From Henricia sp. BOLD:AAB3569 (lineage: Eukaryota; Echinodermata; Asteroidea; Spinulosida; Echinasteridae), in assembly GCA_037783545.1 (NCBI GenBank), contig JBBELK010000481.1:248001-312000 (forward strand): a DNA stretch of 64,000 nt. Reading direction: 5' to 3'. A program made the position numbers and the translations under genes. Below the pieces are notes generated by a model. That model was given only the letters and a program-made list of their open reading frames with translations, had not been told where the DNA came from and did not search any database. Positions within the stretch are counted from its first letter, which is position 1. The number at the start of each line of letters is the position of its first letter. Positions 11,581 through 23,075 of the stretch are shown piece after piece.

Positions 11581-12448
11581 CTAGCATTGGAATGTGCAGA
11601 TTTGATAGGAAAAACCCAATATTTTGTGAGGAAACAGTTAGAAATTTCAGCCTGTCTCTTATGTATTGTCTAAAGCCATGATCAACTTTCCAATTCTTTC
11701 TAGAAAAAATGAATGTGGCCTTCTATTTTACGGTGAATTCTGTCAATTAATTGGTCAAGAAAATTGTCAACAATCTTCAGCTCAGTTTCATATAATTGGC
11801 CAATCACACTTTCTGCATTCATACATTTGGTCTTGATTGTGTATTAAATATCTTATATGCATTCCTACTGTATATGCATTCCTACCTTATTCACACGTTT
11901 GAATGGTTCAATCGTATCCGCTGAATAAATTATACAGAATGCAAACTGCTTAGTGGAAGTAGGCAGTAGGAAGTATGCATTACAAACCTCGATCTCAAAA
12001 CGAGGCTTGGAGCATATTAGTACCTTTCCATTCAATAGAAGTGATTCAGAAGGCCCGATTAAACTGTTCAAATGCGTTAATTGATCACGTTCACAGACGC
12101 CATCTTTGTATGAAAAAATGCTACTGCGTATTAAACGCCATAAAGTATGCGCACGCGCACGCTAGAACATGTTCCAGACACGCGCATCACTAAAAAGTAC
12201 GCTTAAAATCATGATGCACGTGGCAATTTGTAGGAAGTGGCGTCATTTGAAAGTGATCAATAGGGTATATTAAATGGATGATAAAGGCCAAGCACAGGGG
12301 CTGTTAGGGGTGGGGTGGGATATCTCTCTGCCACACATTGACCTGGATATAAATGTACAATGCAGTATTTGTTGAAGTCTCCACACGCTAGCCAAACACC
12401 ATAATACGTACATGGTCTTCACTCAACCAACACCCTCTTTCCTGGTAG

Positions 12449-13575
12449 TTACACCCCTGCCTGCATGTAATATTTGCTTTTCCGAGATAGATGCTTCAAG
12501 GTTGACCTAATCCATTTGTGAAGTTCTGGAACATTTAGAGTGGACAAAACAGAACACGGGAAATCCGCAAAGTGGAAATTTCTTCGACCTGGTTGAATTT
12601 GGAACACCTTTTCTTGATGAAGCTCCACTGCAAGTGCAAGCGCATCCTTTATCTGTTTCCTGCTGTGTTTTCCCGATGGTTTCTTGAGGAGCTGGCGATT
12701 AACTGTAGTCAGCAGTTTATCAGTTACTTTTGCAGATTGGCTGATCCTATCTATACTCTTGCTGGTGACTTTCCCTCGTAGTCCAAAACAATTGTCCTTA
12801 AAAACTCTGTTTTGGTGTTCTAGCTCACGGTCCACCTCAACGTTGTGTTTCTCTTTCCCAGTGGTATTGACGAATCTGTTCCAGGTGAGTTCGTATGCTA
12901 GTTTTGGAGTTAAAAAACATTTAACTTGTGCCAACTGTCGTAGTACCTGAAAACTGTATTTCGGTTTTTTTTGCTGCCTTGAAATGTACTAAAAGAAATT
13001 TGTACAACCGTAGAACTCTTTCACCATCACCCATCTGCCGGGCGTCGTTAAAATCATACGCTAGCAAGCCCAAGCTCAGTGCAGCTCTAGTGTAATTAAA
13101 CAGGGCATCCTTATCAGGTGGTGATGGCGAACGAGGCTGCACTGGCTCATCTTGTATTCCCGGGTGTTTGTTCTTCATATGATTTTTCAGTCCTCTTCGA
13201 GTGGAGTATGTCTTTTTGCACAAGGGACATGTTAGGACAGGTGCATTATGACGAAGTTCGTCATTGCTAGGCATGACATAGTTATCTACGATTTCTTCCA
13301 ACACTCTATGGACGTATTAATTGATACCTGTCTTGACCTTCATCAAACACGAAGGTGTTCTTGGACTGGTCATCTAAGATAGTCTCCATACCAAAGTAGG
13401 ACATAGCCGCAGCAATAACTAAGGCAACTGTGAAATTGGTTATCAGGTCGGCCGCAGCATTGAAGTTTTTCATGGGATCAGCAGTCACTTGGCGAGCTTC
13501 CAAGAAGTTGCGAGCAGAATACAATGTCCCCTTGTCACCGCTGGATGTGGTGTCATACAGATGTTGCCATATGAC
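12449..13575 (-). CDS. DUF6589-type gene terminal exon, two frame lesions
   Basis: Starts VIWQHLYDTT and ends at TAA 12451-12449. Frame is lost once at 13306-13327 and once at the A8 run near 12965-12972. After the second lesion the alternate frame gives KPKYSFQVLRQLAQVKCF and runs to the stop. The C2H2 finger CPLCKKTYSTRRGLKNHM lies between the lesions. Confidence 0.8.
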
Positions 13576-16500
13576 CTGGGTAAAGCAATTAATTGAAAGC
13601 AATTAATGAATGTTTAATGTTCTGAGTCTAGTGGCACAACTGAGGAGTTCAAAGATTAAATGGTCCATTCTAGTCGAACAAGACTGATTTTTCGTGCCAT
13701 TGCTGAAAAAATAGAAAATTATTTGTTTTAAAGTACATGCAAAAACGAAATAAATCTTTGCAATTTGATCGGAAGATATTTGAACATTTTAGAAAGGTGA
13801 GAAAAACAAAACAATCCCACCACAAAAAAAAGGATTAAAGGTTGATGAACTGTGCTCAGATTTATTTCATATTATACAAATACATGTATATATTACAAGT
13901 GGGACCGCCCACCAATATATCAGATGACAAGCATGGATATTTTTGTAATTGAGTTGAATAAATGCACTTATTATATTTATTCTTATTATTATTTATTTAG
14001 CCACTCCTGCAATACATAAAATAGGCAAGGAGCAACAAAAGTAACAATTAGTGTGATCCAACGACCTGCTGCCATCTTTTATTTGCATGTATAAACTGTA
14101 GGCCCACCTGGTAGAAGTTTGCCAGAGCATGAAAATCAGCTATAACAGGAACTAGTCCTTCAAGGAGTGAACTTGATGTAGTTGAATTTTGTTGCTCTGC
14201 CTTACAGGAGCTTTCCCTCTCGCATGTCAGAAGGTCGCCAGCACTGATAATAGGCGTTACGTTGTCACTCCCATGGCCTGGTGCATACTGATGAAAATGA
14301 TGCATGATTTTGTAGATGCCCTTACTCTTGTTTTCATCCTCCATCAGAACACCGAGGTTGACCTGTATATCAAAATAAGTGTTTACATCCGTGCAGAAGA
14401 GACTGGGCCAAGTTTATGAACCATAGTCAAGTGGCTAAAGAACAAAAGGAACACAATATAGCGACATGTATATGTAAGGGGTGAAATAGAAAATTAGAAT
14501 GAAAATATATCACCTTAAAAAACCAAGTGTCAATATGGTTCGTATAAATTATTAAAATTTTGTGCGTAGAATTCATACATGGGTCTTTCTATAAATTAGG
14601 GGTCCAAAAGTGTGACATTTGGTGTGACATTTGGTGTCAACCCCCCCCCCCCCCCCTCCCCCCCCCCCCCCTCCCCCCCCCCCCCCATTACACCTGATAT
14701 GTGTTATTTTTCGTACAAAAATCATTAAAATGGCTTTTAAACCATTTTTTTGTATGAATTGTACTTTATGTACTCACTCTTTGAGATGGAAAGTATTTAA
14801 AGAATGTGTCCTGAATTTACAAAAACAAGATGTAAAATGTAACGGGGGACACCAAAGCTGGACCCCTAATTTATAGAAAGAACCACCTGGTAAAAAGTTT
14901 AAATTTGCCTTGGAAGCTGCCCTCTATCTTTTGACTGAACATGCTTGTAAGTATTGAACATTATACCTGCTACTTGTCTTGACACACAGTGTAAAATTTT
15001 GTTTTATTTTTTTACCCATGAAGTTCTTCATGAACTGAGCTGGACAATGTGTCTCCTACTCTCTTGGTAAACAATCACCCAGGCCTGCAGAGCCTGGGTT
15101 CTTTCCCAATCTAATAAACAACTGACAACAGTAACTTGTCAGTCAGCAAGAGCAATTATACCAGCAGCCCACCTACATTGTCACCTGTATACACATCAAA
15201 ATGCTAATCCCTTGTTGGATAAGTGTCTCCTACCATGAATCCAAGTAAACAACCATCAAATTAGACGTAGTTTTAAAGGGCCTCTGAAATGCTCAATAAC
15301 TTTATGCACATGTTTTGCTGCATATGAAGGATACTTGTGTAGATAGACAATACTAATTCATTTTGATGCCCCACGAATAAAAAGTGGCATTTTTCAACAT
15401 TGAACATTTCTTCACATAAACTCACAGAAAGAGGGCACTGTTTGGGGCATGTCACCTTAGGAACACAAAGAAAAGCAAAGAAAAAACATAAGACTTCAAA
15501 CTGGAATTGTGGAAAAATGCTGCAGTTTTCAGCCTTATTTTTTTTCACTGGTTTGCAACATGTAAAACAAACCTAAACCGTGATGGGTTACAAAAGTTTC
15601 AGCAAGTTGGAGAAAATTGTGGAAACTTTTGTGCACAGTTGAATGAGATTTTCTTGGTTTTCCTAATGTGACATGACCACTTTGCTCATGCATAGGTAAA
15701 TGTGCATTAGCATAAAAATCAAGAACATTCATTTTAACCCCCAAAACAACTTCCAAGTAGGGTTTTTATGATGTAAATTAATGGACTAGTTCCATAGCAC
15801 AGATTTCATTGATAAAAACACCATTTCAGGGCCCTTTAAAGCTTTTCTGTCATCTCCATTCACTCTGACTATCAATATCAGTGATAAAATGATTGGTTTG
15901 TAAAACAGAACAAAACCTTCAAAAAGCATTATTTTTATGTTGGAAATTGTCATAAAAAGTGCGGAATATAAAAAGTGAGAAATATAGGCATATAATTTAT
16001 TGGACAGGCAAAATTATAGGACATTTCAAAACAATCATGGGTTATGGAAGTTTCACCAAGTTTGAGAATATACTGAAATCTTTTGTGCACAGTTGAATAA
16101 AATTGGTCTATGTTTGCCAAATGTGACATCACAACTATGCTAATGAATATGTAAAAATAATCTTGATTTTTACTCCTAAAACAACTTCCAAGTACATAGA
16201 GTGGTTTTTTAATGACTGTAAATGAGTGAGGTAGTTTTCTTTTCCTACCTCCATGGTTTCATAAATACACGTAGATTTCATTGATAAAAACTATAATTTC
16301 AGGGGCCCTTTAAAAACCACCTTCAGTTGGCAACTTCTCCCACAAAATTTTACTGGTGAAGTAAAATTTGGGATTAATGATGTTGTGAAGCAAATGCTTC
16401 AATATAAAGTATGTACATTACATTGGACATTTAATAGTAACTTTAGAGAGGTCTGTCCTTTGGGGTTTTCATTATTTCATACAGTTTCTGAATAGATCAT

Positions 16501-18817
16501 TTAGAAACCTGATCACTACATGTATGCTTTAATTGGGCGGATAAACCTAATTTTATAACAATACTTGTTAACTTACGATTATGGATTTCCTTTTCTGTTC
16601 TGTCATGTGTTTATGCTGAATTGGAGTGGTGATTTCTGTCTTGAACCAGCTTAATGATGGGATGTTGTCAGCAACTATGCACCCAATGTGTGTCATCCAG
16701 TCTTGCTTCAACTGCCTGTTGTCTTCAATGGTGGGCAGAAATTCAGCAATGTTGACTTCTTTAAGGGTAGAAACAGGGTGGTCATTGCGAGAATGTTGAG
16801 CAGAGACTCTGTTTTGTATTGCAATCATTTGCACCATGTGAAGATCAACTCCATGTTTTTCTTTTGAGGTATGCCTTGGATGAACAACTATGTCCACATT
16901 GTCCATGACTACCTGGAAGCCTGGATTAGTTTGTGTATCTGGAATGTCATCCGTTTTCTCAACTTCATCTGTTTGGTGGCCCTTTGTTCTCACAGCACTC
17001 AATTCCTCTGCCCACAGTCGGACATCCTTGTCGAAATCAATTCCGAAATCTACCTGGCGCTGTAAAGTCGTTTTATAACTTGAACAGATGTGCCGGTGCT
17101 GAAGGTGATGGAATATGCTTTCTTTTTGGCAGCACTCTGTTTGAGAACCAGGGATGTTAACACTTGATGTGCATTCATGTCTTGTGAGCGGCAGTTCAAA
17201 AGAATGGCTGCTGCTGACATTATTCCAGGGATGATGGACTCTTTTGTTTTTTTCACATTTCGCTGGACACCGGTGCTCTCTCCAACTGCATGTAGAACTG
17301 ATGATATGTATGGTGCTTTCAGTTCCAGTTCAGTGCTTTGAGAAGCAAAACTGAAATTTTGCAAATCTTCAAGGGTAGACCCACGAAAAGCAGAGGGGTT
17401 ATTAAGATTGCACAGTTCATTCGCCTCCTGCACTATAGATCTGATGAACATAGTTTTAGCCTCATCTTGTGCAGCTGGAATGGCCAGAACAGATCTGATA
17501 GCTGTGAGACGATCCCCGCTACACAACGCGGATGCCACCTCAACCCAAGGTCCAGAAAGTACTGTTCTCTCAAAGTTGTTGGGATACTGGATCACCACCT
17601 GTGCACATCAACCAAAGGACAAAAACAAATTCTGAATGGGAAAATCATACTTCATACCACAGTGAATTTTGACAAACAAGTTTTGTGGGCATTTCCTGAT
17701 ATTTGAAATTCCAAAATACATGATTTTACTATAAAGTCAATGCTATCTTATATCACATTATGTTATTTCCACCTAGAATGTTTGGAAAACAGGCTTCATA
17801 TGCAGCACAATATGTGGCAAAGGGTAACCCCTCCCCCTTCCATTGTTCCTCCATTGGTGATGAGTTGGGAAAGTGTGCAGAGTTGGACAATTTGACAGCA
17901 TTAAAGTTACAATGTAAATAAATAAAATCAAACATATTTTACCTCAGCTTTTAGAAGTTCAGGCACATTTTGTCCAACATCAAAATGAAGGCGTTTCCTC
18001 AAAGGCTGTAATAAAAAATGTCAATGTTAATTAGTACATTCAACAAGATATTAAGATTCATGCTACAATATTTAGCGGAGCATCTCTGCTGGGCTGGTAT
18101 CCCTAGCAATTTGTTTCCTCAATGGCACTATATTGTAGATCTCTGTGACAGTTTACAATATTTTCTAAAGATGCAATTTCATGTACTATTTCATTTATAA
18201 ATAATAAAATAAAACTAAATGAGCGCCGTCATGGCCGTACGGCGTAATGTTGACAGTTTAATTACAATGCAAAGAGTAATAGTAATAGTAGTAGGGCCTA
18301 GTAAGAAAACATAAATTCAAGACGAGTTGGCCTAGCTAGACAAGTTTCTAGGGTAAGTTTATGGCCTAAAACATGTAAAAACAGAAAGAACTTGGCTTAC
18401 TTTGCGGGTTGTTGATGGAGTTCCCGGTGACTGAACGGCCTTCCTCTTTTGACGTGGCTCATCGTGCGGCAACTTTGGTGTCGCCGGAGATGTCTGTTTT
18501 TTCTTGTATTTTTCCTTTGTGTTTAGGTATTGCAGTTTAATTTGGTCCAGAAAGCTTTGGGACTGCCGCACCCTCGTAACTTGATGATAGCAAGGATCAC
18601 AAATGTACTGTGACCCACTCTCCTCCGGTTTTTCGCCAAGTATCCGTGATAGACTGGGCAAAAACTGGGGTTCTCGTTTGTTTGTAATGCTTGACGGTTT
18701 GATGGAAAGGTATTTTTTACACGTCACAAGAATTCGCCCGCAAATAATACACCATCTACTAGGTTGTTGCCCCCGGCCCGGCCCCGAGGCCGGCGGTCCC
18801 GACACTTTCGCCGCCAT
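12449..18817 (-). CDS. DUF6589-type zinc-finger protein, multi-exon, with frame lesions
   Basis: Exons (minus strand): 18817-18401, 18005-17943, 17598-16577, 14362-14108, 13575-12449; every GT-AG junction is phase 0. About 945 residues. The N-terminal module has CIIC and, about 50 residues later, CDPC. A Lys/Arg-rich linker follows, then a helical region with ICSSYKTTLQRQVDFG and VDLHMVQMIAIQNRVS. Later come SLLEGLVPVIADFHALANF and VIWQHLYDTTSSGDKGT, a C2H2 finger (CPLC...HMKNKH), and a C-terminal block with LTWNRFVNTTGK and IDRISQSAKVTDKLL. From memory this order matches DUF6589 proteins of unknown function. Lesions: a -1 shift at AAAAAG near 17112, a one-base-type shift at 13306-13327, and a +1 shift at A8 near 12965-12972. 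Either a decaying copy or an assembly with indels. Family relationships with transposases are suspected, not shown. Confidence 0.82.
14108..14362 (-). CDS. DUF6589-type gene exon 4
   Basis: 85 codons from VNLGVLMEDENK to ADFHALANFYQ, phase 0 at both ends (ATATACAG acceptor, CAG|GTGGGC donor). Intron 16576-14363 is full of TTAA-type MITEs. Confidence 0.83.
14583..14881. mobile_element. MITE containing an interrupted poly-C tract
   Basis: Termini CTATAAATTAGGGGTCCA and inverted TGGACCCCTAATTTATAG. The interior has three C runs of about 14-16 separated by single T (14641-14686). It lies in the long intron of the DUF6589-type gene. Confidence 0.8.
15277..15835. mobile_element. TTAA-flanked MITE family A, copy 1
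   Basis: TTAA|AGGGCC at the left (TTAA 15273-15276) and GGCCCT|TTAA at the right (15836-15839); 559 bases. A second full copy in opposite orientation is at 35516-36088. No transposase. Confidence 0.85.
15925..16313. mobile_element. TTAA MITE family A, truncated copy
   Basis: Shares TTTTGTGCACAGTTGAA, TGACATCACAACTATGC and the right end GGGGCCCT|TTAA with the full copy just upstream. The left end is missing. Confidence 0.7.
16577..17598 (-). CDS. DUF6589-type gene exon 3, with -1 frameshift
   Basis: The first part reads VVIQYPNNFERTVLSGPW in one frame to LVLKQSAAKK. At GCCAAAAAGAAAGC (about 17107-17120) the coding frame changes by -1 and continues as ESIFHHLQHRHICSSYKTT to KRKSII|GTAAGT. The zero frame here is GCC AAA AAG, which is not a canonical slippery heptamer. 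Confidence 0.82.
17943..18005 (-). CDS. DUF6589-type gene exon 2
   Basis: 21 codons (PLRKRLHFDVGQNVPELLKAE) between TTATTACAG and GAG|GTAAAA. Both junctions are phase 0. Confidence 0.8.
18401..18817 (-). CDS. DUF6589-type gene exon 1
   Basis: 139 codons from MAAKVSGPP, with the CIIC/CDPC zinc-like module and a basic tail. Donor AAA|GTAAGC. The first 60 bases are very GC- and CpG-rich, as at an unmethylated promoter. Confidence 0.85.
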
Positions 18818-19080
18818 CCCTTCATCGCCAGTCGCGACCAGCGTGACCGACCAGCCGTGCCGTCCCGCGAAGCCCGCGGGAGCCGAGCGTAATAACAGCC
18901 ACAGCTATCGAAACAAACTTTCAGCCAGCCAGCAGTTGATCGTATTGTATACCACTACCAGACTATTGTGCACCTTCTGTTAACATGTGCGCGTGCGTTA
19001 AGAAAAATCTAGCCGCATCTGCATACAAAACTAACGCATGCGCACAAATTTTCCCCCTGTTTCGGGGGGAGATTTTACGA
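18818..19080 (-). promoter_or_regulatory. CpG-rich putative promoter of the DUF6589-type gene
   Basis: About 100 bases on both sides of the start codon (18770-18900) are far richer in C, G and CpG than the surrounding AT-rich DNA. No TATA box was seen. Inference from composition only. Confidence 0.4.
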
Positions 19081-19271
19081 GTTTCCCTAGACGGTCATTT
19101 TGACAAAACGATATGGTGATAGGACTACGAACGAGTCTATCGCGTGATTACGCCCTCTTGCGGCAGTCGGGTATCCATCACATAATGACCGTCTAGAGCC
19201 TAGACTACGTGCTTAAGCATGCGCGCGCTTGGAAACCCCTATTGTTGCGTCACTATCTTAACTGCGGTTAA

Positions 19272-19402
19272 AGGCACAGGCTCGTCAGCAATGCGCGCCC
19301 GCCAAATTCTTGCTCGAAACACGCAGCTCCGTGCCTTTGCTATGAGCTGCGTATTGCGTGGCACACATTTGGCGGGCGCGCATTGCCGACGAGCCTGTGC
19401 CT
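19272..19402. mobile_element. TTAA-flanked short foldback (family F)
   Basis: TTAA|AGGCACAGGCTCGTC (TTAA 19268-19271) and GACGAGCCTGTGCCT|TTAA (19403-19406); 131 bases. The arms continue as CAATGCGCGCCCGCCAAAT and its inverted copy. Confidence 0.85.
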
Positions 19403-19597
19403 TTAAGGCAGTTTTCCAGTTGCTTACCGTTAACTATGTCTATGCAATAGCCTGATGCTCGGTTAACGGAAAATGGGCTGTTTAACAGCTCTATGAAATT
19501 GGCCCTAGGTATAGGTACCTGGCCAAGACGCAAATCTTATCAGCAGTTGGATTTGTGACATTTCCCCTTAACAGCTCCCCCAATATCGCTTGGGTTG

Positions 19598-19690
19598 ACG
19601 AGGCAATTGAGATAGTGTCTTGCCCACGGAAACACGTTGGCACAAGTGGGGCTTCAACCCATAACCCTTCGATCACGAGCACGGTTGTAT
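19598..19690 (-). repeat. tRNA-derived SINE fragment
   Basis: Read on the minus strand it has a tRNA-like D-arm region (GATTTAGTGGATATAC) and a degenerate B box (GGGTTGAAGCCCCAC). Not a functional tRNA. From 19700 to 20400 no other feature was seen. Confidence 0.5.
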
Positions 19691-20419
19691 ATCCACTAAA
19701 TCCCACGTGCTCTCGTGAAGAGCAAGATGACTCCCCGGGTCTCTGACCGTTTTAAATTTATTGTCTTCTCCTCGTGGGTTTCATCACGCTTGCGAGCGAG
19801 TGCAATGGGCACTTTTGAGGAATCCTTTAATTGGTTTATGACCACAAAAAAGCGACAGATCTCAATTTTAAGGTCTGCCAATGCGCGGAACCTACGTTTT
19901 GTGAGAGAATAACTATACCGGACGGGTTTACCCCTGTTTCGACAACGAGGTTCTTTATTCAGGGTAAACGTTACATTTTCTCCTGGTATTGATGGACACA
20001 GTGCATGCGCCAGTATACAGTCTCAAGACTTTAGTTGCGTTGATAGTCATAACGCGGATTTGAAATGGGCGAAGTAGCCTTAAGATTCCCAAATAGTGAG
20101 ACTGGCACCCGAGTGGAATATGTATGGAAATTACCCCAAAATTTGAAAAGCAGCAGCTTGTTTAACATGTCGTATACTAATTGATGTTTCAGGCACCTCT
20201 AGTGCGCATCTGAACTATCGCGCACCACGGTGGCATCTCATGGGCCTAAAGCCGCATTCATACTTCGCGTTCGCTTTTGCGTGAAGTATGAACCAGGCTA
20301 ATTATAAGGCTTTTAATTTTTTTTTCTCCTTTTTAGCATTGTGCGGTACACTGACTCCTCGCCCTTTTGTAAGTTTGGGCTGGGTACCGGATATACCGCA
20401 CGTTTCACGAAAGGGGAGA

Positions 20420-21120
20420 TCTTGTTACCTGGGCCAGTGAGAGTAAGAACCCCATGTTTGGCCGTGTGAGGGAAGAGTCGCAGCTTTTGCCATGTGCATG
20501 AGGGGAAGAGCCCCAGGTTTATAGATGGATTGATAGACTAAACTTTATTATCCCACTCTGGGAAATCTAGTCGGCCTGTACGACAGATGTCAAATATTAC
20601 AATATTTGTACGATACACAACCATAACAAAGCATGAATAGTTGCTCAAATTGCTTATTAGCCGCGTGAGGGGAAAAGCCCTATGTTTGGCCAGTGAGAGT
20701 AAGAGCACCATGTTTGGCCGTGTGAGGGAAAAAAGCCCGTTTGGCCGTATAAGGGGAAAGCCCCATGTTTGACCAGTGACAGTAAGAGCCTCAGGTTTGG
20801 CCGTGTAAGGGGGAAAATATCAGGTTTGGTCGTGTGAGAAGAAGAGCCTCTAATTTGGACAGTGAGAAAAGAAACCCCAAGACTGAGGTGAAAGTCCTAA
20901 CCTTGACACACAGGGAGGGAAGCCCAAGTTAAACACGTGGGGGTTCGAGCCCCAAGTTCGGCACATGGAGATCCAAGTTTGGCACACGAGGAAAGGAGCC
21001 CCAAGATTAGCAAAAAAACAAAACGGTTGACACGCGAGAGGAATTTAAGATCCCCGGATAGACACGTGATGGAAGAGCCTCAGGTTTGCCATTGTGACAG
21101 AAAGCTCCAAGAGTATACAA
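20420..21120 (+). repeat. Degenerate minisatellite
   Basis: Repeated variants of GAAGAGCCCCATGTTTGGCC and CGTGTGAGGG with a period of roughly 30-40 bases. A non-repeat block of about 140 bases (20522-20660) interrupts it. No protein can be supported. Confidence 0.75.
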
Positions 21121-21469
21121 TAATAAAGTTATGAATCCCAAATAGTCGGGCACGGCAAGCATTATTTTAAAAAAAAGCTACTAGATTTATCTTAAGAAAT
21201 ACAAATTATTTTGCCTCCAAATAGACGGGCAAGTGTACTTATTAAACAATGAATGTCGTCAACATAAACCAGATATGATGAAATTTTGCCCTTTTTTGTC
21301 AAAAATTTGTTAAAACTCGCGTAGAAAATTGTTAATGGGGCCGATATTAAAAGCTATAACAACAGCTTTGTTCGTGTTAGAGAATTTGTTTTATATTTCT
21401 AGAAATGTTTGAGTGGTAGAAAAAGTAGAAAACAATTTTTACCTTCTATTATAGGCCTGTCCGCATTGG

Positions 21470-21640
21470 ACTTTTTTTGGTCAAACTTACCGAGACGATG
21501 GGTACTTTTCCCATTTTTAATCTAGTGCAGACAGCCTAGGAAGTTTTCCTCGCGGTTACGTTTCCTGGCCAACTGCTGCCAGGAACATTTACCAGGTAAC
21601 TTTTCCCGAGACGATAAGTCCAATGCGTACACGGCTTATG
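21470..21640. mobile_element. Foldback repeat
   Basis: Left arm GTCCGCATTGGACTTTTTT and right arm ATAAGTCCAATGCGTACACGG are roughly inverted. The same TCCAATGC terminus recurs at 37190-37272. Confidence 0.55.
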
Positions 21641-21716
21641 CAAGAAATTTCTTTTAAAGTGCTACTGGTCAATCACGTCAACTCTGCAAAAAACATAATA
21701 TACTCTGTGGTATACA

Positions 21717-22225
21717 CCAATCCGGGGATTTAGGGCTCCTTTTCTTTATATCCGCCATAGCTAGCTAGGGGGCTTCTATTGAATGAACTGTGGGGTTTTT
21801 GTTTTTTTGCCGAGGTCTTGCATTTTGTCACTTCTAACAAGTTGCATATTTTGGTAGGACTGTGAAAGGCGCGCATTGCGTGCATGAGCACTTTTCGGTC
21901 TAACAGCAACATAAAATGCACAGTTCATGGCGGATATACAGGGAGGGAGACCTTAGTTACCGGATTGGTCTATAGACGAATCTGGTTGCCGAGGACTCCT
22001 TCCCTGCACGTCCGCCATTACTGGGAGCCATCCACTGCCATGAACTGGGGCGCTCTGTGGTGTTGTTAAATCGAACAGGCACAACGTGCCCCCTTCGCGC
22101 ACACAGGCTTCGTAAGCTTACAATAAACGCGCAAAATTGTTCGAAGTGACAACATAATGTAACAGAAAACGCACAGTTCATGGCGCTGTATGGCTCCCAG
22201 ATAAGAGGACTTCGGCTCTCGGATC
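21717..22225. mobile_element. Two adjacent foldback elements
   Basis: First pair: ACCAATCCGGGGATTTAGG...ATATCCGCCAT (21717) against inverted ATGGCGGATATAC...CCGGATTGGT (to about 21970). Second pair: GCCGAGGACTCCTTCC...GGGAGCC (about 21990) against inverted GGCTCCCAGATAAGAGGAC to about 22225. Confidence 0.55.
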
Positions 22226-22589
22226 GGTGTAGTACTTAAACCGTTGAGGGACACCTACATGCCAACAGAAACCATATGCAAATGTAACTTTGAAACCAGG
22301 TTCCTTATTACATCTGTAATTGTTTGTCCCTCCCCTTTAAAGTATAAAACCATCACGGAGAACGGCATTTGCAAATGCTAAGAAGCACACCTTTAGGTAT
22401 GGTTATCAAGAATAGCAAATATAAATAACAATTAACATACAAAATAAACTTCAAATGGAACCATGAAATAAATACGGTACAGAGTGAAAATACCAATGAA
22501 ATACTTCAAAACTTGTGTTGTTTTTTTACAGAAATTCTAACTACATAGTTATTCAGTATGAACAGGTGGACAAATGGCCGAGTTTGGGA

Positions 22590-23075
22590 AATCTAGATGC
22601 AGTGAAAAACAACTTGGCTCCACCGGAATTCGAACCGCAGACATTCTGCTTAACATGCAGGTGCCCTATCATTTGAGACTAGTGGTCTCGAAACACGGTA
22701 TTGCAGTTGTTCCTCACTGATTGGGATTGGCTATCATGTGAGCTTAACAAGCCCTACAGAGGGATAAACCCTTCAAAGAGATAACCACCCCTCCCAGCAG
22801 TGTTGTAGGCAAGTCCATCACAAGCCTTCACAAGTCGACCACAAGTCCATGGGTCTTAATTCAAGTCACAAGCTATTCTTTAAAATGAACTCCAAAGGCA
22901 TTCTTTTGTGTGTGTTCATCCTTTGCTTCTTGTTACTGGACTTGTTACAGACTTGTGATTTTAACAGCTCTGGACTTGTGATAGACTTGTGCATGATGGA
23001 CTCGACTACAACCCTGCCTCCAAGAGATCACTTAAGATATGCCCCAAACCCCTGCCCGGCTTGCCCCAATACATA
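22590..23075 (-). mobile_element. tRNA-Asn-like SINE, split by a hAT-type MITE
   Basis: Minus-strand tRNA-like head (22610-22690: TTAAGCAGAATGTCTGCGG, B box GGTTCGAATTCC). Other copies lie at 47030-47350, 47395-47525 and 53500-54060. Compared with them, the block ACCACCCCTCCCAG and the following AAGAGATCACTTAAGATA are separated here by the insertion 22798-23016. Confidence 0.8.
22798..23016. mobile_element. hAT-like MITE inserted in SINE
   Basis: Termini CAGTGTTGTAGGC and inverted GACTACAACCCTG. The flanks CCTCCCAG (22790-22797) and CCTCCAAG (23017-23024) make an 8-base duplication with one mismatch. A sister copy is at 63767-63982. Confidence 0.85.

Noticed and set aside
12572-12950. Plus-strand open frames
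   Set aside because: Antisense of the DUF6589-type C-terminal exon; no motif of their own.
17100-17125. Programmed frameshift in the DUF6589-type exon 3
   Set aside because: The zero frame reads GCC AAA AAG preceded by C, which does not fit the X XXY YYZ rule; an indel is simpler.
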